NCBI GenBank assembly: GCA_944322345.1
Contig: CALUOO010000013.1
Location: 26,732 to 90,731, forward strand
Source: an uncultured Bacteroides sp.
Lineage (GTDB): Bacteria > Bacteroidota > Bacteroidia > Bacteroidales > Bacteroidaceae
DNA length: 64,000 nucleotides
Direction: 5' to 3'
Positions 8,952-17,765 of the stretch are shown here, piece after piece. The notes under the pieces are model-generated. The model was not told the DNA's origin. It searched no databases and worked only from the letters and a program-made list of their open reading frames with translations. Positions within the stretch are counted from its first letter, which is position 1, and each line of letters opens with the position of its first letter. The position numbers and the translations under genes were made by a program.

Positions 8952-11900
8952 CTATTGTTCTTCCTTCTTTTTCTTTCTGATTTTCCAGTTATTCCAGAAA
9001 AAGAGTTCGTTCCATTTGTCGAAATCTTTCTTATATATGATACCTACTCCTTGAGTTGTAAGATTGGTCTTGGTATAATAGCGGTCGTTTGTTTCATTAT
9101 ATGCTTTCAGTCTTACTTCTCCAGATCGGTTCAATAGCCATTCGGCTTCAAAATCTCCTACAAAGTTGGTGTTTGCCATTGGATTGTCACGATAGCCAAA
9201 GTTTCCGTTTATCAGGAGCCGGTTGTTTAATAACTGTCCAGACAGGATTCCTTCTACTTCCACGTCTGTCCATCCTTTATCACCTGTGCTGAGATTGGTT
9301 CCAATGTTCCAATTGTTGGTTTCGAATAGTTGTGACAGGGCATTGTTGAGCTGACCGGATAGGGTAGACGAGAGGACAGATGACATGACATTAGAGTTCT
9401 GATTGCCCGTACGTGCATTCTCTGTATAAAACTTTCCGATTCCTAGCAGGTAGAGTATCTGCATGTTCATTTGCTCGTCTGTGCTGATATAGTTGCGCAC
9501 GAGCGTTTGTACCTCATCTCTTTCGTTGGGCAGTTCTATCCCCAGCTTGATGGAAGGACTTGCCAGTATGCCGCTTAGATTCATGATACAGTTTACGCGT
9601 ACGTTGGGTTGCTGAATCACCGTAGAAGCATCTGGTATCAGGTCGTTGAGCGAGGCAGAATTTACCGTATAGGTTGCCTGAATGTCCATATTGGCATTCA
9701 GGGGAGGCCCGTTGAAGTTGATCGTACTTCCTCCTTTTATAATGAAGTCTTTGCGGATAACTTCTTGCAGACTGAACTTGTATATTCCTTGACTGATCTG
9801 ATAGTTGCCGAACATTCTGACATCTCCTTTATTATAGAATTCTGTCCGTATGTTTCCGGTTCCCCGTCCGCTTATATAATCGCCGGCAATGGGGTCCATT
9901 ATGATTTTCATGGTTGCGTCGGGTGTTGCGTCGAGCAGGATGTTCAGCCGGATATCTGTCTTTTGTTTCTCTTCTACAATCTGCTTCTTCTGCTGCATCT
10001 GCTCATAATAGGACAGAATCTGGACTGAGTCCTGAATGGTGCGGTGAGGAGTCTTGTCTACAAACTTGATGAACTGATTACTTGCTGCCGAAGCTACATT
10101 ACCGTTGATGTATGTGAAGTATGTATTCGGATTGGTTACTATTGCCACGTTTGCTTCCAGCCCTTGTGTCTGGTTGCCCGACAGTGTTGCGTTGCCGGTA
10201 CCGTATACTGTGCCATAGAAGGGGACGTCGGTAGATTCCTTCGTATTCATCAGGAGCATGTTGTTGGCCTGTATATCAAAATGGTAGTTAATGTTTTTGA
10301 AATGTTTGAAGCGTAGGTATCCGTTCAGGCTTCCCATTGTTCCTTTGGCATCTGCAATGCGGGCATAGTTGAATGTCAGGCCGGTAGGCGACATATGGAT
10401 GGTGTCCTGTACGGCAAAGCGTGTGCCTAGGACGTCGAAGTTCATTGATGCGTTTGTCATGACCGCTCCGTCCAGATTCAGCCCTTTGAACTTCCCGTAG
10501 AAATGAACTTTGCCGGTCACTCTTCCTTCTATGTCGTTGGCGATGGATTGCATGTAATGTTCCAGAAACTTTATGTTCAGGTTGCTTGCCTCGATGTTGA
10601 GGTCGAGTCCGCTTTCTGGTTTCAGCGGATAGATGGTTCCGGTGATGTGTGAGGGTGGGTAGGGGGCAACGTCGCTGATAAGGGCATCGATGTCTATGCC
10701 TCTGTGTTCGTTGTCCCATTTTCCTGTTATTTCAAGATTTCCCAGCCTTCCTTGGTTTAATGAGAAGTTCTTTACAGAGAGCTTTGTGTTCATCTCTGGT
10801 TTTTTTAATACTCCGCTGGCATAGGCTGTTCCGCTGGCGTCTCCTTCAAAATCCACATCGTCTGATATGCTGGCTATGTCGAAGACGTATCCCATGTTGA
10901 TGTCTTTCAGGTGTACTTTTACTGTATCGGAAGGGTTGTCGGAGATCCGTCCGTTGATGCGTACGTAGCGGTCGCTATGGCTGAAGTAGAAATTGTTGAC
11001 GTCTATCCTGCCCGAGTCGACTACTACCTGCGAGGGGTGTATCTGCCAGAGTGTATCGTTCAATATCACGCCTGTGGGTTTGACGTCGACAACTGCTTTC
11101 AGAGGCGACTCTTCCTGTGTGCGCAGCAGGCTTGCTATGGCCGAGAGTTGTCCGCTGTATGTCGCTACGCCGTTGTTGCCCCAGTTTAGGGTTGCGTTGA
11201 TCTTGTCGTCTTTTGCCTGAGTGTCTAGCGAGAGGTTGACCACTCCGTTTTTCTTCAGGTTGCTCAGGCGTATCCGGGTACGGATGTGGTCGGTAAAACT
11301 TTCACACAATACCATGCCCGACTCTATGAAGTTGTTCTTATATTGCAGGCGGGGGAAGTAGCCTTCGATGCGCAGGCGCTGCAGGGTGTCGTTCACATAT
11401 CCCTTCAGTGTAGAATGTGTATATACGGTCAGAGGGATGTTGAAGACGGTGGACAGTATATCGGTGTTGTAGATGTTTATGTCAAACTCGAAGTTGTTTC
11501 TGGTGTCGATGCTCTGTTGTGAGGAGGGCATCAGCGAGGGGACATACCGGCGGGTGATGTTTACCACGCTGGCAGGCAGTGTGTGGTATTGGAAATGTCC
11601 TTTTACATCTGCTGTCAGAAACTCGGATGTGAGGTGGAGGTGATTCTCTCCCTTGTCGCGGTTGGCAAGTATGTTCATGTTCTTCATGAAGTATTCCTTG
11701 TCGGGCAATGCGAACTGGAGGCTGTCGATGTTGATTTCTCCGATCATGTCGTTGACCGACCTTCCTGTGAAGTTGGCTCTCAGTCTGAGCGAGACTTCGG
11801 TGTCGGGATAGCCGGTGGTCAGGTTCAGGTCGTTGGGGCGCAGTTTGTCTACGGTGGCCGAAAAGTTGAATACGGGTATCTTCGACGTTACGTTGAAGCC

Positions 11901-13379
11901 TCCGTTCATGTGTATCGAGCCGTTTGGGTCGTCCAGCGTGATTTTCCCGTCAAATCCTCCGTGTTCATACTTTCCGTCTACCACGATGTTTTCGTACCGG
12001 TGTTTGCTATACTCCAGTGCGTCGATGGTTCCTTTCACGTCCAGCAGCGGCTGCTGCTTGGCCATCTGCCGTCCGTCCACCTTGACCTTCAGGGTGATGC
12101 CTCCCATTTTTGAGTTGTCCAGCAGGGTTCCCAGCCTGAAGTCTTTGGTCTGTACGGCTCCCGAGTAGAGCAGCGATTGTTTCTGGTCCGATTTGAGTTT
12201 CAGGTCGGCTCTGATCGTGCCGAGGCTTGTGTTGAGCTGTCCGTTGACCATGAGGTCGGAGATGCGTCCGGCTATGTCGCCTCGGAAGCGTATGCTGCCC
12301 AGCCGCTTGAGCATGGGCGACACTTTTTTGCTCTTGGGCGAGAGGTTGTCTGCAAGGAAGTCTATGCCATGTGTATTGACGGCCAGTTCGGACAGTGTCC
12401 CGTTGATATACATCTGCCGGGGGTGCGACAGCTTCTCGAAAAGTATGTTTCCTGCCAGCCTGGTCTGGCGGTTGTCGGCAGTGATTTCGATACGTGGGCA
12501 GTTCAGATGGTCTATTGTCCCGTTTGCCTCGAGGGTGATGTCGACAGGCGACTCGAAGGAGGCGAGCGAGGGGACGAACGGCGAGATGTCTTTCAGCGTG
12601 ATGTAGGATGAGCGTGTGCGGAAGTCGAACCGTACCTGTTCGGAGAAGTGTTCAAGGGCACCCGGCTGGTCGTACACCATGCGTATGGTGTCCATCTCCA
12701 CCTTGCTCTCGGGCAGCTCGATGGCAAAGTTGTGCATCTCCATCCGCTTGTGGTTGGCTGTGAGTTTCAGGCTGAGTTTCTTGAGCGAGAATCCCGATGC
12801 TTCTTCGTCCAGACTCAGGCGCTTGATTCCCACGTTGAGCGAGTCTTTGTTGAGTGCCTTGACCGATAGGTTGCCGATGATGTTGTGCAGATGCAGGTGG
12901 CTGGCGTTGAATCTGCCCGGTGTCTCCTGTTCCGAAAGCACGTCGTATGAGACTCTGCCTCGGCGGACGAGAAGCGAGTTGATGCGCAGGTCGAGCTGGT
13001 TGTCCCGCTTGACGGTGTCTTTCGATGCGAATGCGTCGACAATAAACCGGAAGTTGGACGGGGATTCGGGTGTGGGCCTGTTCAGCTGGATGTTGAAGCC
13101 GAACAGCTGGACGCTGCTGACCGATACTTTCCCTTCGAACAGGGGGAGGATGTCGAACTTTGCCGACAGGCGGGCTATGCGGAGCATCTCTTTCCGCGAC
13201 TGGTCTTCCAGCCTTACGTTGTCGATGATCACGCGGTTCAGCAGCCCCATGTTGATCCGGCCGATGGTCAGGCGCGTATTCAGATGCTGCGACAGTTTTT
13301 CTGCCACAACCGTGCTGATGACCTGCTGGACATAGGGTATGTTCAGCAGCATGATCGAACCGATATATACTCCCAGCAT
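8952..13379 (-). CDS. tamB: TamB-family translocation and assembly module protein (DUF490)
   Basis: 1475 residues. An N-terminal signal anchor (GVYIGSIMLLNIPYVQQ) is followed by a very long region of repeated beta-strands, characteristic of AsmA/TamB bridge-like lipid-transfer proteins, and the conserved C-terminal TamB/DUF490 domain (about residues 1100-1450, with GIGKFYTEN and NWNIGTNLSTGD). It would span the periplasm from inner membrane to TamL. The ATG at 13379 is the only ordinary start: the frame stays open 18 codons further upstream but has no ATG, GTG or TTG there, although that stretch (LKKTVRWIIGI) would lengthen the membrane anchor. DNA encoding the N-terminal two thirds is clearly G+C-richer than the 3' third. 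Confidence 0.9.
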   Translation of the reverse strand: MLGVYIGSIMLLNIPYVQQVISTVVAEKLSQHLNTRLTIGRINMGLLNRVIIDNVRLEDQSRKEMLRIARLSAKFDILPLFEGKVSVSSVQLFGFNIQLNRPTPESPSNFRFIVDAFASKDTVKRDNQLDLRINSLLVRRGRVSYDVLSEQETPGRFNASHLHLHNIIGNLSVKALNKDSLNVGIKRLSLDEEASGFSLKKLSLKLTANHKRMEMHNFAIELPESKVEMDTIRMVYDQPGALEHFSEQVRFDFRTRSSYITLKDISPFVPSLASFESPVDITLEANGTIDHLNCPRIEITADNRQTRLAGNILFEKLSHPRQMYINGTLSELAVNTHGIDFLADNLSPKSKKVSPMLKRLGSIRFRGDIAGRISDLMVNGQLNTSLGTIRADLKLKSDQKQSLLYSGAVQTKDFRLGTLLDNSKMGGITLKVKVDGRQMAKQQPLLDVKGTIDALEYSKHRYENIVVDGKYEHGGFDGKITLDDPNGSIHMNGGFNVTSKIPVFNFSATVDKLRPNDLNLTTGYPDTEVSLRLRANFTGRSVNDMIGEINIDSLQFALPDKEYFMKNMNILANRDKGENHLHLTSEFLTADVKGHFQYHTLPASVVNITRRYVPSLMPSSQQSIDTRNNFEFDINIYNTDILSTVFNIPLTVYTHSTLKGYVNDTLQRLRIEGYFPRLQYKNNFIESGMVLCESFTDHIRTRIRLSNLKKNGVVNLSLDTQAKDDKINATLNWGNNGVATYSGQLSAIASLLRTQEESPLKAVVDVKPTGVILNDTLWQIHPSQVVVDSGRIDVNNFYFSHSDRYVRINGRISDNPSDTVKVHLKDINMGYVFDIASISDDVDFEGDASGTAYASGVLKKPEMNTKLSVKNFSLNQGRLGNLEITGKWDNEHRGIDIDALISDVAPYPPSHITGTIYPLKPESGLDLNIEASNLNIKFLEHYMQSIANDIEGRVTGKVHFYGKFKGLNLDGAVMTNASMNFDVLGTRFAVQDTIHMSPTGLTFNYARIADAKGTMGSLNGYLRFKHFKNINYHFDIQANNMLLMNTKESTDVPFYGTVYGTGNATLSGNQTQGLEANVAIVTNPNTYFTYINGNVASAASNQFIKFVDKTPHRTIQDSVQILSYYEQMQQKKQIVEEKQKTDIRLNILLDATPDATMKIIMDPIAGDYISGRGTGNIRTEFYNKGDVRMFGNYQISQGIYKFSLQEVIRKDFIIKGGSTINFNGPPLNANMDIQATYTVNSASLNDLIPDASTVIQQPNVRVNCIMNLSGILASPSIKLGIELPNERDEVQTLVRNYISTDEQMNMQILYLLGIGKFYTENARTGNQNSNVMSSVLSSTLSGQLNNALSQLFETNNWNIGTNLSTGDKGWTDVEVEGILSGQLLNNRLLINGNFGYRDNPMANTNFVGDFEAEWLLNRSGEVRLKAYNETNDRYYTKTNLTTQGVGIIYKKDFDKWNELFFWNNWKIRKKKKEEQ

Positions 13380-13445
13380 GATACCGATGATCCAGCGTAC
13401 GGTTTTTTTCAGCGTTCTGATAAGCGTTAATTTTTATTTGGCGAA

Positions 13446-13453
13446 CAAAAATA
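13446..13453 (-). promoter_or_regulatory. -7 box for tamB
   Basis: The reverse complement is TATTTTTG, an exact TAnnTTTG match about 67 bases before the tamB ATG. It lies back to back with the tsaD promoter. Confidence 0.45.
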
Positions 13454-13488
13454 TAAAATAGTTCGTTATGATTCGTGTTTTTTATCAT

Positions 13489-13496
13489 TACTTTTG
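13489..13496 (+). promoter_or_regulatory. -7 box for tsaD
   Basis: TACTTTTG is an exact TAnnTTTG match. Transcription from it would leave a leader of about 90 bases before the tsaD ATG at 13592. Confidence 0.55.
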
Positions 13497-13526
13497 CACC
13501 GTTTAAAAAAAGAAATGAGTGGACGA

Positions 13527-13571
13527 GTTGGCGGGTCGGCAGTAGACAAGTCAGTCGGTCTGCTTGCCAAC
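13527..13571 (+). promoter_or_regulatory. hairpin in the tsaD leader
   Basis: GTTGGC (13527-13532) pairs with GCCAAC (13566-13571) and GCAG (13539-13542) with CTGC (13560-13563), just upstream of the start. It may affect translation; function unknown. Confidence 0.4.
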
Positions 13572-13591
13572 CTGTCAAAAAAATAAGACTT

Positions 13592-14611
13592 ATGAGTGCA
13601 ATCATACTAGGAATAGAATCGTCTTGCGACGATACATCGGCTGCCGTGATCAGAGATGGTTACCTGTTGTCGAACGTTGTCTCCAGCCAGGCTGTTCATG
13701 AGGCCTACGGAGGTGTTGTCCCCGAACTGGCTTCGCGTGCCCATCAGCAAAACATCGTCCCCGTGGTCCACGAGGCGCTGAAGCGTGCCGGAGTGACGAA
13801 GGAAGAGCTGAGCGCCGTGGCCTTCACACGCGGGCCGGGACTGATGGGGTCGTTGCTCGTAGGCGTCTCCTTTGCCAAGGGATTCGCCCGTGCGCTGGGG
13901 ATACCGATGATCGATGTTAACCATCTGAGCGGACATGTGTTAGCCCATTTTATTAAAGCCGAAGGTGAAGAGAACGTCCAGCCACGTTTCCCCTTCCTCT
14001 GTCTGCTGGTGTCGGGCGGAAACTCACAGATCATTCTGGTGAAGGCGTACAACGACATGGAGATTCTGGGGCAGACCATCGACGATGCTGCGGGAGAGGC
14101 CATCGACAAGTGTTCGAAGGTGATGGGGCTGGGCTATCCCGGAGGGCCTGTCATCGACCGTCTGGCACGTCAGGGGAACCCGAAGGCGTACACCTTCAGC
14201 AAACCTCATATCCCCGGGCTCGACTATAGCTTCAGCGGGCTGAAGACCTCGTTCCTCTATTCGCTGCGCGACTGGCTGAAGGACGACCCCGACTTTATCG
14301 AGCATCACAAGGAGGACCTCGCGGCATCGCTCGAGGCAACCGTCGTAGACATCCTGATGGACAAGCTCCGCAAGGCTGCCAAGCAATGTGGCATCAAGGA
14401 GGTGGCCGTAGCAGGAGGAGTGTCGGCAAACAACGGGCTGCGCAATGCCTTCCGCGAACATGCGCAGAAATACGGATGGAACATCTTTATCCCAAAATTC
14501 AGCTACACGACGGACAATGCAGCCATGATAGCCATCACCGGCTATTTTAAATATCTGGACAAGGACTTCTGCTCTATCGACCTGCCTGCCTATTCGCGCG
14601 TGACGCTCTGA
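13592..14611 (+). CDS. tsaD: tRNA N6-adenosine threonylcarbamoyltransferase TsaD
   Basis: 339 residues from the ATG at 13592. The frame is open to 13475, but the upstream part has no homology to the family and contains the promoter. The N-terminus IILGIESSCDDTSAAVI is the TsaD/Kae1 signature (ASKHA ATPase fold), with the metal-binding HLSGH motif near residue 110, LLVSGGNSQI and the C-terminal GGVSANNGLR and DNAAM motifs. TsaD transfers the threonylcarbamoyl group to A37 of tRNAs that read ANN codons, acting with TsaB, TsaC and TsaE, which are not in this window. Length is normal. It stands alone, divergent from tamB. Confidence 0.97.
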   Translation: MSAIILGIESSCDDTSAAVIRDGYLLSNVVSSQAVHEAYGGVVPELASRAHQQNIVPVVHEALKRAGVTKEELSAVAFTRGPGLMGSLLVGVSFAKGFARALGIPMIDVNHLSGHVLAHFIKAEGEENVQPRFPFLCLLVSGGNSQIILVKAYNDMEILGQTIDDAAGEAIDKCSKVMGLGYPGGPVIDRLARQGNPKAYTFSKPHIPGLDYSFSGLKTSFLYSLRDWLKDDPDFIEHHKEDLAASLEATVVDILMDKLRKAAKQCGIKEVAVAGGVSANNGLRNAFREHAQKYGWNIFIPKFSYTTDNAAMIAITGYFKYLDKDFCSIDLPAYSRVTL

Positions 14612-14954
14612 CGGGGGGAGAGCGCGCTGAAGGGGGGAGGCATCTCCAAGGCATGAGGAGTGCGTCCGAAAAAAACTCAGTATAATGATTCATCACAGGC
14701 TACTCAGATTATCACAGATCGCTCCGGCTTTGATCGTCTGTACATTACGGACGGCTCTGTGTGGCCTGTGGTGAGCTCTTTGGCATGCTTGCTGCTGATA
14801 AAAAAAGGGGACTTCCGACAACGTGTGTAAAGATAGCAATTTTTTTTTAAACTTCCAAATTTTCAGCCCCTATAACAGCATTTTTATCTCCCGCTGTTTT
14901 ATGATGAAAAAATAATACAAAACGTTTCCCTCAGAATGCAAGAAGAATCCCTTA

Positions 14955-15175
14955 CACTTACAATTATTACAAATGACAATTAGGTTTTTTCGGTAATTAC
15001 CTCTTTGGCTAAGAAAAGTGTTAAATAATTTAATAATATATATTATATTATATATATTATTATATATATAATATAATATATATTATTAGACTCTCTTTCT
15101 GCTTTCTTGGGGCTACCATTACAGTTTTTGCTAATTGTCATTTGTCATTTGTCATAATTGTAATGATTGTAAGTG
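14955..15175. repeat. imperfect inverted repeat pair enclosing the AT palindrome
   Basis: The left arm (14955-14982, starting CACTTACAAT and ending AATGACAATTA) reappears in inverse at the right (TAATTGTCATTTGT at 15132-15145 and ATTGTAAGTG at 15166-15175, with a CATTTGT duplication between). The arms lie on both sides of a 58-bp AT palindrome. The layout resembles a miniature transposable element or a cruciform-prone site. Confidence 0.6.
15031..15088. repeat. 58-bp near-perfect A/T-only palindrome
   Basis: Checked base by base: 28 of the 29 symmetric pairs are complementary, the only exception being one T-T pair next to the centre (15058/15061). The whole stretch is A and T only, starting TAATAATATATATTATATTA. 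It could extrude as a cruciform. Confidence 0.95.
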
Positions 15176-15439
15176 CGGGGGTGTGAGGTGAAGAGCTGCA
15201 CAGAGTGGGGCTGTGCGGTTGTGCATTGCTGTTGAGTGAGAATGCTGGAGGCTTTTTCCCCTCTGAAAACGTCGTCTTCGGCAGACGAAAGAATTGTTTT
15301 TCCCCTCGCGCCGCAGTGCGTTTCTCCTTCGGCTGTAAAAAAATGGGGGCTGTAAGTGGTTCATTGTCAGCTGTCTAATGATTTTTGGTGAAAATGCCGG
15401 TTTTGTTAACAGATTTTTAGAGATTAGCGATACCTGTTT

Positions 15440-15471
15440 TTTGGCTGTCTGAAGTGAATGGCTTAACTTTG
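15440..15471 (+). promoter_or_regulatory. cinA promoter
   Basis: TTTG at 15440-15443 and TAACTTTG at 15464-15471, 20 bases apart, fit both Bacteroides promoter boxes exactly. Predicted start near 15478, leaving a leader of about 130 bases. Confidence 0.75.
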
Positions 15472-15477
15472 TGGCAC

Positions 15478-15607
15478 GACAACGGACAAGTGGACAAAAT
15501 AGACAAGGGACAAATAGACGATTTTTTAGTAGACAAGCAGACGAGTCCTGAACCCTCGTCAACTCAAAAAAACTCAAAAACTTAAAACTCAAAAACTCAA
15601 AAAAGGC
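15478..15607 (+). promoter_or_regulatory. repetitive cinA leader (GACAA array, hairpin, ACTCAAAAA repeats)
   Basis: GACAA occurs at 15478, 15485, 15493, 15502, 15509 and 15532, mostly 7-9 bases apart. A perfect 6-bp hairpin (GACGAG 15540-15545, CTCGTC 15555-15560) follows, then four to five imperfect ACTCAAAAA units up to the start codon. The layout suggests an RNA-protein binding region or simple-sequence slippage. Confidence 0.55.
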
Positions 15608-16840
15608 ATGTTCGCAGAGATTATCACGATAGGAGACGAGCTGCTGATCGGGCAGGTGGTAGACACCAACTCGGCATGGATGGGCAGCGAACTGAATAAG
15701 GCCGGCATCGAGGTACTTCGCATCACCTCGATACGCGACAGAGAGGAGGAAATCCTCGGGGCTGTAGACGATGCGATGAAGCGTGTAGACATCGTGCTGG
15801 TGACCGGAGGACTGGGCCCGACGAAGGACGACATCACCAAGCAGGCGCTCTGCCGCTATTTCAACACACGGCTGGTGTTCAGTCAGGAGGTGTTCGACAA
15901 TGTGAAGCGCGTGCTCGCCACAAAGATACCCATGAATGCCCTCAACCGCAGTCAGGCAATGGTCCCCGAATCCTGTACGGTGATTCAGAACCCCATCGGA
16001 AGCGCCTCCATCAGCTGGTTCGAACGCGACGGCAAAGTGCTCGTGTCCATGCCCGGAGTGCCGCAGGAGATGATGGCAGTGATGACGGAATCTGTTCTGC
16101 CGAGGCTTCGCGAACGGTTTCATACCGACGTCATTCTCCACCGCACGTTCTCCGTACAGCGCTATCCCGAGTCTGTCCTTGCCGAACGGCTTGAGGAGTG
16201 GGAAACCGCACTGCCCGCCTGCCTGAAGCTGGCTTATCTGCCCAAGCTCGGCATCATCCGCCTCCGTCTGACGGCACGCGGAAAAGACCGGGCAATGCTC
16301 GAACATGCCCTCGACGAAGAGACACAGAAGCTGAAGGAGATATTGGGCGATGCCATTTTCAGCGAGGACGACACCCCGGTCGAGGTGATTGTAGGGCAGC
16401 TGCTGAGGGGGAAACACCTCACCGTGGCCACGGCCGAGAGCTGCACGGGAGGCAACATCGCAGCCCGTCTGACCTCCATCGCCGGCAGTTCCGACTATTT
16501 CAAGGGCAGCATTGTGGCCTACTCCAACGAAGTGAAGATGCGCCTGCTTGGCGTGTCGCCCCAGACGCTCGAAGCCCATGGAGCTGTCAGCGAACAGACC
16601 GTGGTGGAAATGGCAAAAGGAGCGATGCAGGCTTTGCAGACCGACTGCGCCGTAGCCACATCGGGCATCGCAGGCCCCGGAGGCGGCACTCCGGAGAAGC
16701 CCGTGGGCACGGTTTGGATGGCAGTTTGTTATAAAAATGAAATTCGTACGCTGAAGCAGGACACCAACCGCGGCCGGGCGCTTAATATCGAAAGAGCGTC
16801 AAATAATGCCCTGCTTTTACTCAAAGATTTGATTAAATAA
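15608..16840 (+). CDS. cinA: CinA-like protein (MoaB-like domain plus nicotinamide-nucleotide amidase)
   Basis: 410 residues. The N-terminal part ([25 protein letters not shown] and [11 protein letters not shown]) is the MoaB/MogA-like CinA domain with ADP-ribose pyrophosphatase activity in studied members; residues about 255-410 ([46 protein letters not shown]) are the PncC NMN amidohydrolase domain. Together they serve NAD recycling and repair of damaged pyridine nucleotides. The full two-domain form is intact and of normal length. Coding DNA is strongly G+C-rich compared with the Bat and Rnf regions. Promoter and an unusual repetitive leader lie upstream. Confidence 0.95.
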   Translation: MFAEIITIGDELLIGQVVDTNSAWMGSELNKAGIEVLRITSIRDREEEILGAVDDAMKRVDIVLVTGGLGPTKDDITKQALCRYFNTRLVFSQEVFDNVKRVLATKIPMNALNRSQAMVPESCTVIQNPIGSASISWFERDGKVLVSMPGVPQEMMAVMTESVLPRLRERFHTDVILHRTFSVQRYPESVLAERLEEWETALPACLKLAYLPKLGIIRLRLTARGKDRAMLEHALDEETQKLKEILGDAIFSEDDTPVEVIVGQLLRGKHLTVATAESCTGGNIAARLTSIAGSSDYFKGSIVAYSNEVKMRLLGVSPQTLEAHGAVSEQTVVEMAKGAMQALQTDCAVATSGIAGPGGGTPEKPVGTVWMAVCYKNEIRTLKQDTNRGRALNIERASNNALLLLKDLIK

Positions 16841-16880
16841 CGAAAAAACGTGTCTATAAGCGAATTATTTTCAGAATTGC

Positions 16881-16911
16881 TTGTTTTGTATCGATAAAAG
16901 TACTTACTTTG
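16881..16911 (+). promoter_or_regulatory. promoter of the rpmB-rpmG-DUF4295 operon
   Basis: TTG (16881-16883), 20 bases, then TTACTTTG (16904-16911), one mismatch from TAnnTTTG. It lies about 50 bases before the rpmB ATG. Confidence 0.55.
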
Positions 16912-16960
16912 CGTCCTGTTTGAAATAAGTTAGGTCTAAAACTATAAAAATAAGATAGAA

Positions 16961-17221
16961 ATGTCGAAGATTTGTCAAATTACCGGAAAGAAAGCCATGA
17001 TTGGCAACAATGTTTCACACTCAAAGAGAAGAACAAAAAGAACTTTCGATGTGAACTTGTTTAACAAAAAGTTCTATTATGTAGAACAGGATTGTTGGAT
17101 CAGCCTTAGCATCTGTGCTAACGGTCTTCGTATCATCAACAAGAAGGGACTGGACGCTGCGCTGACAGAAGCTGTAGCTAAGGGGTATTGTGATTGGAAA
17201 AGCATTAAAGTAATTGGCTAA
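16961..17221 (+). CDS. rpmB: 50S ribosomal protein L28
   Basis: 86 residues, starting [29 protein letters not shown], the L28 signature, including the NNVSHS segment. Typical Bacteroidota length. Starts the compact unit rpmB-rpmG-DUF4295 (gap 21 bases to rpmG). The codon usage is that of highly expressed genes and is less G+C-rich than cinA and ftsY around it. Confidence 0.98.
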   Translation: MSKICQITGKKAMIGNNVSHSKRRTKRTFDVNLFNKKFYYVEQDCWISLSICANGLRIINKKGLDAALTEAVAKGYCDWKSIKVIG

Positions 17222-17242
17222 ACGTAAAGGAGAAAACTTACA

Positions 17243-17431
17243 ATGGCAAAGAAAGCAAAAGGTAACAGAGTACAGGTGATTCTGGAGTGTACAGAGCACA
17301 AGGATAGCGGAATGCCGGGCACATCACGCTACATCACTACAAAAAACAGAAAAAATACAACTGAAAGACTGGAGTTGAAGAAATACAACCCGATCTTGAA
17401 GAGAGTAACGGTTCATAAGGAAATTAAATAA
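17243..17431 (+). CDS. rpmG: 50S ribosomal protein L33
   Basis: 62 residues: [20 protein letters not shown], then [25 protein letters not shown], the L33 core. A single Cys remains in the region where zinc-binding versions carry CxxC pairs, so this is the zinc-independent (C-) type. It follows rpmB and precedes the DUF4295 gene by 17 bases. Confidence 0.98.
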   Translation: MAKKAKGNRVQVILECTEHKDSGMPGTSRYITTKNRKNTTERLELKKYNPILKRVTVHKEIK

Positions 17432-17448
17432 TATAAGATAGTCAACCC

Positions 17449-17607
17449 ATGGCAAAGAAAACAGTAGCAAGTTTGCACGAAGGAAGCAAAGAAGGTCGTG
17501 CTTACACCAAGGTGATCAAAATGGTGAAATCTCCTAAGACTGGAGCTTACATCTTTGACGAACAAATGGTTCCTAACGAAAAAGTACAAGACTTTTTCAA
17601 AAAATAA
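17449..17607 (+). CDS. DUF4295 small basic protein of the ribosomal protein operon
   Basis: 52 residues, from ATG at 17449 to TAA at 17605-17607: begins MAKKTVASLHEGSKEGRAYT, followed by a Lys-rich stretch and an acidic C-terminal half ending FFKK. I recognise it as the DUF4295 family, found in Bacteroidota directly behind L28 and L33; ribosome association is plausible from context but is inference. It is followed at once by a strong terminator. Confidence 0.9.
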   Translation: MAKKTVASLHEGSKEGRAYTKVIKMVKSPKTGAYIFDEQMVPNEKVQDFFKK

Positions 17608-17634
17608 TCAGAATAGCACAGCTATTATCTATAT

Positions 17635-17669
17635 AGCCCCTCCGTTCAAGGCAATGGAGGGGCTTTTTT
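17635..17669 (+). terminator. terminator of the rpmB operon
   Basis: AGCCCCTCC (17635-17643) pairs perfectly with GGAGGGGCT (17656-17664) and runs into six Ts; a textbook intrinsic terminator. Confidence 0.92.
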
Positions 17670-17725
17670 ACGTCCGGCATCCGAAAATAATGCAGACAGG
17701 CTCTTACTATCTCGATTCTTTGTTA

Positions 17726-17733
17726 TATCTTTG
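17726..17733 (+). promoter_or_regulatory. -7 box for the ftsY operon
   Basis: TATCTTTG is an exact TAnnTTTG match, 33 bases before the ftsY ATG and just past the rpmB-operon terminator. Confidence 0.55.
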
Positions 17734-17765
17734 TAGCATAATGTATTATAGAAACAATTCGTTAT

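Larger units (their letters stand above)
14612..15435. other. long gene-free stretch between tsaD and cinA
   Basis: About 1 kb separates tsaD and cinA. The first 220 bases are G+C-rich with a loose inverted pair (CATCACAGGC near 14690 and GCCTGTGGTGA near 14765), possibly the tsaD terminator region. From 14820 the sequence becomes AT-rich and carries the nested palindromic structure listed separately. No convincing protein frame is present; the long leftward frame overlapping cinA is antisense noise. Confidence 0.6.

Noticed and set aside
11815-13335. Several rightward frames of 100-240 codons
   Set aside because: All antisense to tamB in its G+C-rich part, rich in Ser/Arg/Cys as expected of shadow frames.
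13475-13591. 39-codon N-terminal extension of TsaD
   Set aside because: Contains the -7 box and leader hairpin; TsaD homology begins exactly at the ATG at 13592.
12652-13605. 317-codon leftward frame
   Set aside because: Out-of-frame shadow overlapping the tamB start and the divergent promoters; Arg/His/Gln-rich translation.
15152-16579. 475-codon leftward reading frame
   Set aside because: Antisense to cinA and a by-product of G+C-rich codon use; it runs across the AT palindrome edge and has no recognisable motifs.
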